A stretch of DNA of 20,939 nucleotides from Myxococcales bacterium (lineage in GTDB: Bacteria > Myxococcota_C > UBA6777), in contig JALTMC010000158.1 of the NCBI GenBank assembly GCA_027005175.1, positions 3,393-24,331 on the forward strand. Reading direction: 5' to 3'. Below, piece by piece: positions 6,002 to 13,771 of this stretch (position 1 is its first letter; each line of letters starts with the position of its first letter). A program made the translations under genes and the position numbers. The notes beneath the pieces are model-generated. The model saw nothing but the letters and a program-made list of their open reading frames with translations. It did no database searches and was not told the origin of the DNA.

Positions 6002-7942
6002 TTAATGATTGGCTCTGTGTTGTCGTCGCTTTCGCTGGACTTGGTAGGTATGTTGTTGACGCCAGATCTTGTCGATGAGTGCGAAAGGTTGAATGGCGAG
6101 GTTGGTGAAACGTTCGAGCAGCAAACGGTTTTCTGCATATACCTTTTTCATGCCACGACGTGAGAGGTAACGTCTGCGTCCGAGTTCAAGGACGAATGAC
6201 AATGCCTTGTGTCGGGCGAAGGCCCAGTCTCCAAGGGTTCCGTAGTGTGGGTACAGTCGTCGGGCACGCCAAACTCTGTAGTGATTTTGTTCTGTGATAT
6301 ATTTGCCGATACGTTTGTGCCATCGAGAGTAGGGACCGGGCATACGTCTCCATTTGTGGGCAAATGGCATCAGCAGGACAGATCCCGATTGATGAATATC
6401 GAGGAGTGCTGTCATATTTTTGATTTTCCAGATGAACCGGCGCAGAGCTTGGGTTTCCGGCTCGGAGAAGGGGTGGGTGCCTGGCAGGTTGAAGGGGCGA
6501 CGACGAGAATATGTAAAGGCTCTCCACTTAAAAGAGAAGTTGCGATTGAGGTCGACACCGATCTGGCCATCGTATTGGACGCTGCGGTTAAATCGCCACC
6601 ATTTGATCATACCACCGAGCAAGTCGAAAGCCTTTCCGTCGGGGTTGAGTACGGGGATGAACCAAAGATGACGTGTGCGAAACCACCTCAACACAGTCTT
6701 GTCACCTTTGAGGTAACGCTGGAGAAGTTCCTGGGTCCAGAGTGTGGTCAAATCGGCTCCCATATGTTCATCGCCATGTTGGTTGCCAACAAAAACGGCT
6801 GTGGGAATGAACTTGTTTTTGGAAGGGTAGCCTAGCCGATAAGCCCAAAGGGGGCGTCCTTCTGAGGTGCAGCCGATACGTCGAAGTTTGAAGATACGTC
6901 GAAAGCGTTTGTTGCGGGCCCAGTGCTTCATCTTGCGTTCAAGTTGAGGATAGGTTGCAAACGCGAGACGTTGGTAGGTATTGCGCAGCTCGCACCATTT
7001 CCCGGAGATCTTAGGGGTGAGGTGCTTGAGCTGCTCGGGTGCAAAGTTGCCCATAAAGGTCACATACCACCAGGGGCATGAGCGTTGTGAAAGCATTAGC
7101 TGTCCCATGCGACGAGCCAGTTGCTTCGCGAAGCGGGGAGCTGGGCGCAGTTGCATCCAGCGGGATATTCGCGAAACCATCGCATTTTCAGTGCTCATTG
7201 GCATGGCACGATCATAGAGATGAGTGGTCCAACGTCGCAGGAGTTGGTGGTAAAGAGCTTTGGGATACGTGGACAGTACGGAGCGAACAAGTCGGTCGGC
7301 AATGTCCACCATCATGTATTGTTTGTTTCGCCCTCGGTATCGATCCCACCACCACTTGCGCGAGCTGTAACGATACCGACGTGGAATTCGGCGTGGCTTT
7401 TTGACCAGAAAGTAATAATAGCGTCGTTTGGAGATTCGTCGACAAGTGCGGTTCGAGGTCCGACTGAGATCGCGCAACAACCACTGCAGCAGATCAAGGA
7501 CCAGAGCGTGTACTTTTGTGGCTGTCGGATGTCTTCTGAGCTTTCTGCAGCGCTTGCTTGAGATGCGAAACCATCGACAGTACCTCCACCATCGTCGAGG
7601 ATAAGGGCGCGTGATTCGATACGAACCAGGCAACCGAGTTCCCCGTCGCTTTTGTCGGCGACAGCGACGCAAGTGTCGCCATTTGAAGAGGGCCTCTCTC
7701 TCTTTTACTTTTTTGTGACTCGTTTTGGATGAATCGGTTGCTTGTGCTGAGTCAAACGGTAGCCTAGAAGGCAGGGCGTGCCGGTTGGAAGGCAGGGCGT
7801 GCCGGTTGGAAGGTAGGGCGTGCTGGTTGGAAGGCAGGGTGTGTTGGCTGGAGAGTGTGGAGGAGTCGTTTGCAGCATCGGTGGTTAACGTCCAGAGGAA
7901 GCTCAATAGCATCAAACCAATACTGAGATGCAAGGGTCGCAT
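6002..7942 (-). CDS. secreted M14-family zinc carboxypeptidase with an Arg/aromatic-rich N-terminal region, 646 aa
   Basis: Residues 1-24 are a signal peptide (hydrophobic core LSIGLMLLSFLWTL, likely cut near TDAA). Residues ~36-60 are four tandem heptapeptides related to ALPSNRH. Residues ~75-210 are extremely rich in Arg, Lys, Trp and Tyr. The catalytic M14 domain runs ~345-615: GNQHGDEHMG gives zinc ligands H389 and E392, VLNPDG and VDLNRNF (R467) bind substrate, LDIHQSG gives zinc ligand H517, and FVLELG gives the general base E586. All catalytic residues are present, so it should remove C-terminal residues from peptides or cell-wall peptides outside the cytoplasm. Start ATG 7942 has GGGAGG 4 bases upstream, a little close. 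It converges with the proline dehydrogenase gene. Confidence 0.88.
   Translation of the reverse strand: MRPLHLSIGLMLLSFLWTLTTDAANDSSTLSSQHTLPSNQHALPSNRHALPSNRHALPSRLPFDSAQATDSSKTSHKKVKEREALFKWRHLRRCRRQKRRGTRLPGSYRITRPYPRRWWRYCRWFRISSKRCRKLRRHPTATKVHALVLDLLQWLLRDLSRTSNRTCRRISKRRYYYFLVKKPRRIPRRYRYSSRKWWWDRYRGRNKQYMMVDIADRLVRSVLSTYPKALYHQLLRRWTTHLYDRAMPMSTENAMVSRISRWMQLRPAPRFAKQLARRMGQLMLSQRSCPWWYVTFMGNFAPEQLKHLTPKISGKWCELRNTYQRLAFATYPQLERKMKHWARNKRFRRIFKLRRIGCTSEGRPLWAYRLGYPSKNKFIPTAVFVGNQHGDEHMGADLTTLWTQELLQRYLKGDKTVLRWFRTRHLWFIPVLNPDGKAFDLLGGMIKWWRFNRSVQYDGQIGVDLNRNFSFKWRAFTYSRRRPFNLPGTHPFSEPETQALRRFIWKIKNMTALLDIHQSGSVLLMPFAHKWRRMPGPYSRWHKRIGKYITEQNHYRVWRARRLYPHYGTLGDWAFARHKALSFVLELGRRRYLSRRGMKKVYAENRLLLERFTNLAIQPFALIDKIWRQQHTYQVQRKRRQHRANH
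7768..7851. repeat. 21-bp in-frame tandem repeat inside the carboxypeptidase gene
   Basis: Four 21-bp units start at 7768, 7789, 7810 and 7831; the first two are identical and begin AAGGCAGGGCGTGCC. Being a multiple of three, they encode a heptapeptide repeat (ALPSNRH type) just after the signal peptide. Copy number changes would lengthen the linker without breaking the frame. Confidence 0.95.
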
Positions 7943-8242
7943 TCAACCTCCCATTCTACCCAAATCTTTGTTCTTTATCCAATGTGGGTTGGCTCACCAT
8001 CAACAGTCAAGTGAGAGTACAACATCTTTCTTTTCTATAGCTTAATAACGGAAATAATGTACAATTTCTGGAGAGCAAATACTATCACTTTGATTGGGGC
8101 TCTTGAAAGGAACAAGTGTATGTATTGTACGATCGGGTTGGGCGTTTGTGTACGTCCCTCCAACTCCCTGGAGGTGCTACAAAGCAAGCCTTTGGTGCTA
8201 CTGATATACATGCCATCTTCTTCCCACCAAGATAGTTCGAAG
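7943..8242. other. gene-free stretch upstream of the carboxypeptidase gene
   Basis: About 300 bp between two minus-strand genes. It should contain the carboxypeptidase promoter and the end of the cyclic-nucleotide-binding operon. A short dyad CTCCA-ACTCCC-TGGAG near 8158-8173 is the only structure I noticed; no gene or clear promoter. Confidence 0.4.
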
Positions 8243-8848
8243 CTAGAGTTTGCTCTCTTGTGAATGGGTTGTCCTTTTTGGTTGAGAGAAGTGGGATAGC
8301 TTGTTGGTGGAGGGTTGTGGCGAGAGGGAGAACGGTTCGTGAAGGGCGATTGGTTCGGTACTTGTGCGTCGTTCGATGTCACGACCTCGGTAGACGGTTG
8401 TTTCTATATCATCAAGGCGTTGAAGAGCGGAGCGAAGCTGGCAGGCTAGAGTGGAAGCGACCATCCGAAAGACTTGACAGGCCCATGACTCCGCGTGATA
8501 GAGGGCATCTTCCAGTGTGCTGCGTTGGAGAACAAGTAGAGTCGCGTCTGTTTGGGCATACATTTGTGCGGTGCGACGTTGCTCTGGGATTAATCCGGTC
8601 TGTCCGATCATCTCACCTGCTTCCAGAGTCGCCAGTCGGACACTGCGACCATCTGAAAGTTGTTTGCAGATCTGGATACTTCCTTGCAGTAGAAAATAAC
8701 AACAATTGCCATCGCTATTTTCTTCGCAAATCACGGTTTCTGCTTTGACTTTGAGAGGCTGTAGGTGACAGGCCATTTGGGCGACCTCCTCCTCGCTGAG
8801 GATGGCCAGAGGTGGAAATGTTCGGAGAGTGTCGGGGGACGCGATCAT
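8243..8848 (-). CDS. cyclic nucleotide-binding domain protein, 201 aa (no DNA-binding domain)
   Basis: One cNMP-binding beta-barrel covers residues ~10-130: PLKVKAETVICEENSDG, CYFLLQGSIQIC, LEAGEMIGQTGLIPEQRRTAQM and TDATLLVLQRSTLEDAL. The phosphate-binding cassette (GEMIGQTGLIPEQRRTA) keeps the GE and an Arg pair but departs from the textbook GE(L/M)ALL...PR.A. A helix follows (CQVFRMVASTLACQLRSALQRL), then a Ser/Thr/Pro-rich tail with no helix-turn-helix, so it is not a Crp/Fnr transcription factor. It more likely senses a nucleotide and binds a partner. Its ATG (8846-8848) overlaps the stop of the preceding gene as ATGA, with AAGGAG upstream, which indicates translational coupling to the second cNMP protein. 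Confidence 0.85.
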   Translation of the reverse strand: MIASPDTLRTFPPLAILSEEEVAQMACHLQPLKVKAETVICEENSDGNCCYFLLQGSIQICKQLSDGRSVRLATLEAGEMIGQTGLIPEQRRTAQMYAQTDATLLVLQRSTLEDALYHAESWACQVFRMVASTLACQLRSALQRLDDIETTVYRGRDIERRTSTEPIALHEPFSLSPQPSTNKLSHFSQPKRTTHSQESKL

Positions 8849-9354
8849 GACGGATTCTCCTTGCCTTTGCGGCGAGTTATCTTCTTCCAAAGTCTTTGAA
8901 AGACACTTTCTTTTGGGCTTACCATCTCATCTTGTACAAGATCGTTGACCTTCGTGAGTCGCTGGCACATGAGGGTACTGAGCTTTTGGAGAGTTTTTAT
9001 GGCGGCTGAGTCTCCTTGTCGAACAAGGTTCCACAAGGCTTCACGGTGGAACTCGTAAAGAGTTCCCGTGGAGAGGGCGATCACCGAAGCAGAGCGAGGT
9101 GCAGGATCCAAGAGAGCCATCTCACCGATGATCGTGCTCGATTGTAGTGTTGCCAATAAGCGAGAACCCCGGCGGACCTCAATCTCTCCCCGGTTGATCA
9201 ATAACATCGAGTTTCCTTCATCACCCTCTTGCAACAATGTCTCTCCGGGCGAGAACTCTCGGGCGTGGGCTTCTCCCAACAATCTTGTCAACTCTCCTTC
9301 TGATAGGGATGAGAGCAAAAAGTTGCCCCGAAAATACTCTAGCATGTCAGACAT
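8845..9354 (-). CDS. cyclic nucleotide-binding domain protein, 169 aa (no DNA-binding domain)
   Basis: Residues ~12-115 are a canonical cNMP-binding domain: FSPGETLLQEGDEGNSMLLINRG, then the phosphate-binding cassette GEMALLDPAPRSASVIA, with the GE and PRSAS features intact, so nucleotide binding is plausible. The C-terminal ~50 residues are helical and end in a basic KKITRRKGKENPS tail; there is no helix-turn-helix. Start 9354 was chosen over 9393 because GGAG lies about 9 bases before it. It is the first gene of a two-gene unit with the 201-aa cNMP protein and follows the ThiF gene on the same strand after a 359-bp gap, so common transcription with the PRTRC cassette is possible but not shown. 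Confidence 0.87.
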   Translation of the reverse strand: MSDMLEYFRGNFLLSSLSEGELTRLLGEAHAREFSPGETLLQEGDEGNSMLLINRGEIEVRRGSRLLATLQSSTIIGEMALLDPAPRSASVIALSTGTLYEFHREALWNLVRQGDSAAIKTLQKLSTLMCQRLTKVNDLVQDEMVSPKESVFQRLWKKITRRKGKENPS

Positions 9355-9713
9355 GGTGTTTTCTCTCCGCAGTGTTGAGACATGGTTCTTCACTCTTGGT
9401 TCTTAGCTCTTACAGAGATACCGTTTTGGTATCCTGTGCTGGAGGTTGTTCTGAAGCAAAAGTAAGGATAGCAAGAATATCTGCTCTTTTAAGATCGGTC
9501 TCTCTATGACAAAACTTGAGTTTGTTGGGTGAGTTTGCCTGGAGGAGTGGGGTGGTATATCGTTTGAAACCGGCCAGGATAGGAGAGTTAGAGTAGGAAT
9601 GATAGGATCGACAACGCAACAAGATTGATATACCGCGAATCCAATATTCGGTAGACTTGGCGGGGTAATGAACTACATGCAAAAATGGTTGGAGCAAGGA
9701 GCCTATTGGGGGA
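9355..9713. other. gene-free stretch between ThiF and the cyclic-nucleotide-binding pair
   Basis: About 359 bp. A GATACC-GTTTT-GGTATC dyad lies near 9416-9432 and would form a small hairpin on either strand; without a T-run it is a weak terminator candidate. A promoter for the two cNMP genes is expected here but I could not pick one. No coding frame is convincing. Confidence 0.4.
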
Positions 9714-10556
9714 TTAAGCAGCTCGTCGTCGGCGTTTTTTGGGTCGTTTGTAGTTGGGCCATTGTTCCACGTCCAGGCGGCTTGACAGGTTTGTCATGGT
9801 GTCGGCCGAGGAGCGTTCGGCCGAGAAGAAGACACCATGGGTGTAGAGCGGTGCACCGATCAAGATCTGTTGGGTGAAGTTTAACAAATAGTTGGCTGCC
9901 ATCAAGTTGACCGCAATATTTTGCGGGGCGGAAATGGCGCGATCTGCACAGGATCGCTCGTCATTGAAGACAGCCTTGCGGTTCTTGTCGATCTCGGGAA
10001 ACATATCCGCCACACAAGGGAGACCAAATGTGATCGAATTCTCCTCTGTGTGATAGGCCGGTTGGTTGATTCCGCAAAAAACCTGACCATGCATCTCTTC
10101 GTTACCTGCGTCGATCCAGATCCTTCCTTCTCGGCGACGGAACCACTTGGCGATTTCGCGGCGGGTGCGGTGGTTGTCAACACATCCGATCACGATGTTG
10201 GCACCGTGGTCATGGCTGGTACAGAGCGAGGTGAGCATCTTGATGCTTTTTAAGTATTCTGGAATAAAGTGGATCTCTATCCCGAAGGCAGCACTGTACC
10301 TTTCTGCCAAAACTTCCGCTTTGTATCGACCCAGATCGGGGGTGATAAAGTTTTGACGTGTGAGGTTTTTCGACTCCACACGGTCACCGTCCAACAGGAT
10401 TAAGTCGATGTTGGTATCATCCAAGCTGGCAATTAAACGAGCGAGGTTCGGTACCAAGTATCCGCCTGTTCCACCACAACCAATCACAATCACACGCTTG
10501 CGATAGGCTTGTTGGTAACCTTCCATTGCGATGGGCATCTCAAATGACATTGACAT
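9714..10556 (-). CDS. PRTRC system ThiF family protein (E1-like adenylating enzyme), 280 aa
   Basis: An E1/ThiF/MoeB-type Rossmann protein. The nucleotide loop is GCGGTGG (26-32), followed by LLDGDRVESKNLTRQNF (D56, D58, N64, R67, Q68), the conserved adenylation site. IGCVDNHRTRREI (124-135) is the usual second signature. Cys181 (GLPC) and Cys203 (ERSCADR) are candidates for a thioester-forming cysteine; the zinc CxxC pair of MoeB is not evident. It ends in a basic KRPKKRRRR tail. In the family, E1-like enzymes adenylate the C-terminal Gly of a ubiquitin-like protein; here that partner would be the C protein at 14276-14464. Start 10556 has AGGAG 8 bases upstream. It is the last cassette gene, following A. 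Family call is strong; biochemical role is inferred. Confidence 0.9.
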   Translation of the reverse strand: MSMSFEMPIAMEGYQQAYRKRVIVIGCGGTGGYLVPNLARLIASLDDTNIDLILLDGDRVESKNLTRQNFITPDLGRYKAEVLAERYSAAFGIEIHFIPEYLKSIKMLTSLCTSHDHGANIVIGCVDNHRTRREIAKWFRRREGRIWIDAGNEEMHGQVFCGINQPAYHTEENSITFGLPCVADMFPEIDKNRKAVFNDERSCADRAISAPQNIAVNLMAANYLLNFTQQILIGAPLYTHGVFFSAERSSADTMTNLSSRLDVEQWPNYKRPKKRRRRAA

Positions 10557-10720
10557 CTCTTTCTCTCCTAGAAACTTCAAGCTTGTGAACGGTTGATGAA
10601 CTTGGTAGCAGGCAGTAGCAGAACGTTGCTCTTATAACGTTTGCTGGTTGATAAGAACCTCGCTCGTTTCAACGAATATTGGGTTGCTCTCTTGTCCATG
10701 TTGCGTTGACGATCCTATGT

Positions 10721-10747
10721 TGGTGTGTATCAGGTTGTGACACACCA
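10721..10747. other. hairpin between PRTRC A and ThiF genes
   Basis: TGGTGTGT (10721-10728) and ACACACCA (10740-10747) form perfect 8-bp arms around an 11-base loop. It lies between the A stop (10829) and the ThiF start (10556). It could reduce read-through or stabilise an mRNA end; no T-run supports a true terminator. Confidence 0.35.
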
Positions 10748-10749
10748 GC

Positions 10750-10880
10750 TTGATAAGGTTTGTGTTGCAACCCCATCCCATTTTCGACAGGGGACAGATT
10801 GTGCTTCCCTCGCCTGATAGGGTTTACGCTACAACCACATCCCTCGTTTTCGGGGGGTGTAAGGTTGCACATCTTCTTCC
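10750..10880. repeat. diverged ~64-bp duplication of the PRTRC A gene 3' end
   Basis: The segment starting TTGATAAGGTTTGTG at 10750 aligns with CTGATAGGGTTTACG at 10814; both continue through CAACC.CATCCC and TTTTCG. The second copy includes the A stop codon (10829-10831) and its last codons; the first copy lies downstream of the stop on the transcribed strand. Several substitutions separate the copies, so this is an older event than the other duplications. Confidence 0.7.
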
Positions 10881-11827
10881 CACTCTCCTGCATTGCTGAG
10901 AACTTCATCCCACTCGGGGCCCCAGCTCTCTACACGACGGCGGCGACGAGAGAAACCACTGCGGGAACGACCGAAGCGAGAACTGGAGCCTCCAAAGCTG
11001 GAACCAAAGCTGCTGTCGTCCGAAGCGGTTCGCATCTCTTCTTTTTTTCCGTCACTGCCGGATGTTTCAGTGTCTTTGTTTCGGCCACGCTGAGGGTGTG
11101 GCCCCCAACCAAGGTATTCTTTGCCTACTTCAGGCTCTTGTTTTCCTGCCCGGCGGTGGTGACCAAAGGGTGCATATTCACAGTTTTCCATCCATTGTTT
11201 GGGCCAAGAGTGTGCAGCTTCCGGGCCTTCAAACAATGATCGGCCTTCCAATTCCACAAAGCGACCAGCAACACCAAGTCGAAAAGCCAGGTGTGGTAGT
11301 CGTTGATGGAGGCAACCGATCACGCCGTAGAGCCGGTCTTCTTGTTCATCTTCATCATCGATGCTGGAGAAGAAGGCTGGCATACTGTTGTGCGAGTGGA
11401 TGTCCATCACAAGAACGTGTTGGGCTTCCATGTCGGGATCTCGCTCAAAGGTGACAAGAGCACCAGACACTTGTTGGCTGGGACAGTGGACAAAAAATTC
11501 ATCCTCTTCCTGGTTGTAGAAGACTTGGACAAACGCTTCTGCACCGTTTCGCTCATGATAGACAGCGCGGAAAAAATCGAGAATGGTTGTCAGGATATGG
11601 CCAGGCATCAAGGGGATATCCAACTCAAGTCCTTCTTCCATCGTGGTTTGCAAACCAGCAATCTCACTTTCCACACGAACTGTCATGCGACCCAGTGGGG
11701 TGTCTCTCACTTCAAAACAACCATTGGATGCCATCACATAGTTGATGGGCTTTTCGTATTCGTGCTCAGGCTCATCGATGTAATGGTCAACCAAAGAAGC
11801 AAACAGAGATTTCATCGTGAGTTTCAT
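10829..11827 (-). CDS. PRTRC system protein A (JAB/JAMM isopeptidase-type), 332 aa
   Basis: The JAMM metal site is complete: H144-S-H146, seven residues, S154-x-x-D157 (HSHNSMPAFFSSID). Upstream acidic residues around 107-110 (NQEEDEFF) or E128 may supply the catalytic Glu. JAB/JAMM proteins are zinc peptidases that release ubiquitin-like proteins from substrates or trim their precursors, so A is the likely deconjugase of the cassette. Residues ~195-260 are family-typical but low in motifs. Residues ~270-298 are an unusual Ser/Gly/Phe/Arg tail (FGSSFGGSSSRFGRSRSGFS then RRRRR), ending acidic and aromatic. The start at 11827 (MKLTMKSLF) has AGGAAAAG upstream; the longer frame to 12067 runs through the 29-bp repeats and into the B gene. 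It lies between B and ThiF. Confidence 0.88.
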   Translation of the reverse strand: MKLTMKSLFASLVDHYIDEPEHEYEKPINYVMASNGCFEVRDTPLGRMTVRVESEIAGLQTTMEEGLELDIPLMPGHILTTILDFFRAVYHERNGAEAFVQVFYNQEEDEFFVHCPSQQVSGALVTFERDPDMEAQHVLVMDIHSHNSMPAFFSSIDDEDEQEDRLYGVIGCLHQRLPHLAFRLGVAGRFVELEGRSLFEGPEAAHSWPKQWMENCEYAPFGHHRRAGKQEPEVGKEYLGWGPHPQRGRNKDTETSGSDGKKEEMRTASDDSSFGSSFGGSSSRFGRSRSGFSRRRRRVESWGPEWDEVLSNAGEWEEDVQPYTPRKRGMWL

Positions 11828-11872
11828 GGTTCTTTTCCTTTTCTTGCGTCGGCTGATACCTACGCGTTGTAT

Positions 11873-11966
11873 CGTTGTATCGTCGATGGTGACTTGTGTA
11901 TCGTTGTATCGTCGATGGTGACTTGTGTATCGTTGTATCGTCGATGGTGACTTGTGTATCGTTGTT
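11873..11966. repeat. 29-bp tandem repeat (three units) between PRTRC B and A, ending at the B stop codon
   Basis: Three identical 29-bp units occupy 11873-11901, 11902-11930 and 11931-11959, each beginning CGTTGTATCGTCGATGG. A partial fourth unit (CGTTGT, 11960-11965) runs into the B stop codon at 11965-11967. The array fills the spacer in front of the A ribosome binding site. Confidence 0.95.
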
Positions 11967-12639
11967 AGTTGCAAATAAAGTAGAGCAGGTCTTCGATGTC
12001 GCGGTAGACTCCAACATGGCGGAGCAAGTTTCTGGGGATCTGCTCCATGCCTTGGATCTTTTTCCAAAAAGTGGGTAGATCAACATAATCTTCATCTTGA
12101 CCTTCACTCATCTGATCGTGTCGAAAGAGGCCGGTCAAGTCGAGGTTATAGTCCGAGCCCAAGAAGACATCCACAAGGCTGCCGACCTGAAAAACATTGG
12201 CGAGATTGGGTTGAACTTCACCCCAACAAATACGAGAGTCATCAAATACGTTTCCATAGGGAAAAGCAGACAGTTGTGTTTCTGGGCCGAGAAAGTCTCC
12301 CTGTACCGCGAATATTGCAGAGTCGGATACGCCGTACTCTTCGTTTGTTTTGTACAGTTGCACCACAAACAGAGTTGCGGGGATAGGCATATTTTCATAC
12401 TCTTCACCACACAAACTCATCGTGCGTTTGTGGGCGGGGGTGTAGAGTGTCAATGTTTCGTTGGTAAAGCCACGCCAGTACTGGACTGTTCCTGTCGGCA
12501 TGATCGGACTGGCTATCGCTTGATCTTGAAAGGCTCCGATTAAGTCTTGCAAAGCCACATGCTTCACTTTTTGAGGTAGTCCTTCTTCGTCGCGCACCAT
12601 TCGAACGCGACCGTCATCGTGCATATGTATACTCAGCAT
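11965..12639 (-). CDS. PRTRC system protein B (E2-like), 224 aa
   Basis: PRTRC B-type proteins are related to the prokaryotic E2-like (ubiquitin-conjugating-type) families. The key visible motif is FPYGNVFDDSRICWGEV (126-142), which mirrors the E2 active-site pattern HPN(I/V)...G.(I/V)C(L), making Cys138 the candidate thioester cysteine. Further N-terminal stretches (LQDLIGAFQDQ at 30-40, RGFTNETLTLYTPAHKR at 56-72, PIPATLFVVQLYK at 86-97) are typical of the PRTRC B family. In a ubiquitin-like pathway it would accept the C protein from ThiF and pass it to a target; this is inference. Start 12639 has GAGGAG about 9 bases upstream. It follows the 222-aa gene by 43 bp, consistent with one transcript. 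Confidence 0.85.
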   Translation of the reverse strand: MLSIHMHDDGRVRMVRDEEGLPQKVKHVALQDLIGAFQDQAIASPIMPTGTVQYWRGFTNETLTLYTPAHKRTMSLCGEEYENMPIPATLFVVQLYKTNEEYGVSDSAIFAVQGDFLGPETQLSAFPYGNVFDDSRICWGEVQPNLANVFQVGSLVDVFLGSDYNLDLTGLFRHDQMSEGQDEDYVDLPTFWKKIQGMEQIPRNLLRHVGVYRDIEDLLYFICN

Positions 12640-12682
12640 CGTATGCTCTCCTCATCGCTGTTTGCGATAGCTTTGTAGATGG

Positions 12683-13351
12683 TTAGGACGCGTTGTGAAG
12701 AGCCAAAAAGATGGCTTCAGATAAACTTTGTCCTTCGGCTACCTCCACACGAACAGTGTCTGTTGGTGTGACTTGATCTTCCCTACTGACTGTCATCAAA
12801 TCTTGAATGCAGTTGCGTTGGGCTTCCAGTTGTGTGCGAGACATATTGACCTGTCGAATCCACTGCAAATTCCGGTTGAATTCCAGTTGTAATTTGTCTG
12901 TCTCTTCTTCTCTGGGTGTCTTTTCCCGATCCAGGCGTTCCTTCAACTCCTGGTAAATCAGTAGGTCTTGTTGTAACTCTCCAACCTGTTGATCCAGGCA
13001 CCACAAGCCCTTGTCATACAAGTATAGCTGGATCACAGGGCGTTCTTTGCGTGGAGGTGGGAAGTAGGTCGCTGGAAATTCCATGCCTTGTGAACAAGCT
13101 CGATCAACAAGCTCCGCCACCTCATTCAAGGTGATCTTGTAAAAGCTGAACTCCCAGTCGTACTCGACGGTATATGCGAAAGGACTGCGATCCAAATCGT
13201 GCTCTAACACCAGTCGAGTTAGCTGGTCGATCTTACCCCATCCTTCGAGATCAGAGATGTTGCTTGGGACAATCAGATCTTCGCGTTTGATGGCCCAGAA
13301 ATGAATCCTCATCTCTTGCACAGTTTGACTTAGTTGAAATGCAGGATACAT
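12683..13351 (-). CDS. PRTRC-cassette protein of unknown family, 222 aa (position of F)
   Basis: I do not recognise this protein by sequence. Start 13351 (MYPAFQLSQTVQEM) has AAGGAG about 9 bases upstream; the open frame extends 25 codons further but without a better signal. It looks cytosolic. The first ~110 residues are mixed alpha/beta (IHFWAIKREDLIVPSN, YTVEYDWEFSFYKITLNEVAELV). Residues ~115-180 contain a charged probable coiled coil (LDQQVGELQQDLLIYQELKE then REEETDKLQLEFNRNLQWI). The tail VRVEVAEGQSLSEAIFLALH resembles a short beta-alpha unit. It lies between C and B, 43 bp before B, where the F component sits in standard PRTRC cassettes as I remember them, so it may be a diverged F or a lineage-specific part. 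Confidence 0.75.
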   Translation of the reverse strand: MYPAFQLSQTVQEMRIHFWAIKREDLIVPSNISDLEGWGKIDQLTRLVLEHDLDRSPFAYTVEYDWEFSFYKITLNEVAELVDRACSQGMEFPATYFPPPRKERPVIQLYLYDKGLWCLDQQVGELQQDLLIYQELKERLDREKTPREEETDKLQLEFNRNLQWIRQVNMSRTQLEAQRNCIQDLMTVSREDQVTPTDTVRVEVAEGQSLSEAIFLALHNAS

Positions 13352-13587
13352 CTTTTCTTCTCCTTGAACATGTTGATGTTGTTGGATTTTCTCTTGTTTT
13401 GTTTGTTCCGTGTCTTGCTGGTACACGAAGCCTGTCGGGTGTTACCCGTGTTGCAGTTCAACAATCGGGATAGGGAAATCGATTATCCCAGATGACCCAT
13501 GCTGTGTGTCGTGAGAGTCGGGAATCTCTGAGCCGATGCAAACCCAATGAGGTCGATGTCAGGTTTTGCCGAACACAGCAGAATGTT

Positions 13588-13771
13588 CAGAATCATCCAA
13601 GTTAGATATAGTTTGAAAGTTCCCAATGCGGGGAGATGAGTTAACGATAAAGTCTCCAGCGTTCAGAATCATCCAAGTTAGATATAGTTTGAAAGTTCCC
13701 AATGCGGGGAGACGAGTTAACGATAAAGTCTCCAGCGTTCAGAATCATCCAAGTTATATATAGTTTGAAAG
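13588..13771. repeat. 76-bp tandem repeat, 2.4 units, containing the 3' end of the 97-aa gene
   Basis: Units start at 13588, 13664 and 13740, exactly 76 bp apart, each beginning CAGAATCATCCAAGTTA. The first two differ at one visible base (GAGATGAG versus GAGACGAG). The third is cut to 32 bp and contains the stop (13754-13756) and last codons of the 97-aa gene. The preceding 13352-13587 shows no gene. Confidence 0.95.

Noticed and set aside
8243-9354. Calling the two cNMP proteins Crp/Fnr transcription factors
   Set aside because: Neither has a C-terminal helix-turn-helix; each stops after the barrel and one or two helices.
9714-10556. ThiF as a thiamine or molybdopterin enzyme
   Set aside because: No thiamine or molybdenum cofactor genes nearby, the zinc CxxC pair is not evident, and the neighbours A, B and C point to PRTRC.
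11303-11950. 215-aa plus-strand open frame
   Set aside because: Antisense to PRTRC A and the 29-bp array; no motif or start signal.
11828-12067. Longer N-terminus for PRTRC A
   Set aside because: The extra 80 codons run through the 29-bp repeats and into the B gene in another frame; a good start with ribosome binding site is at 11827.
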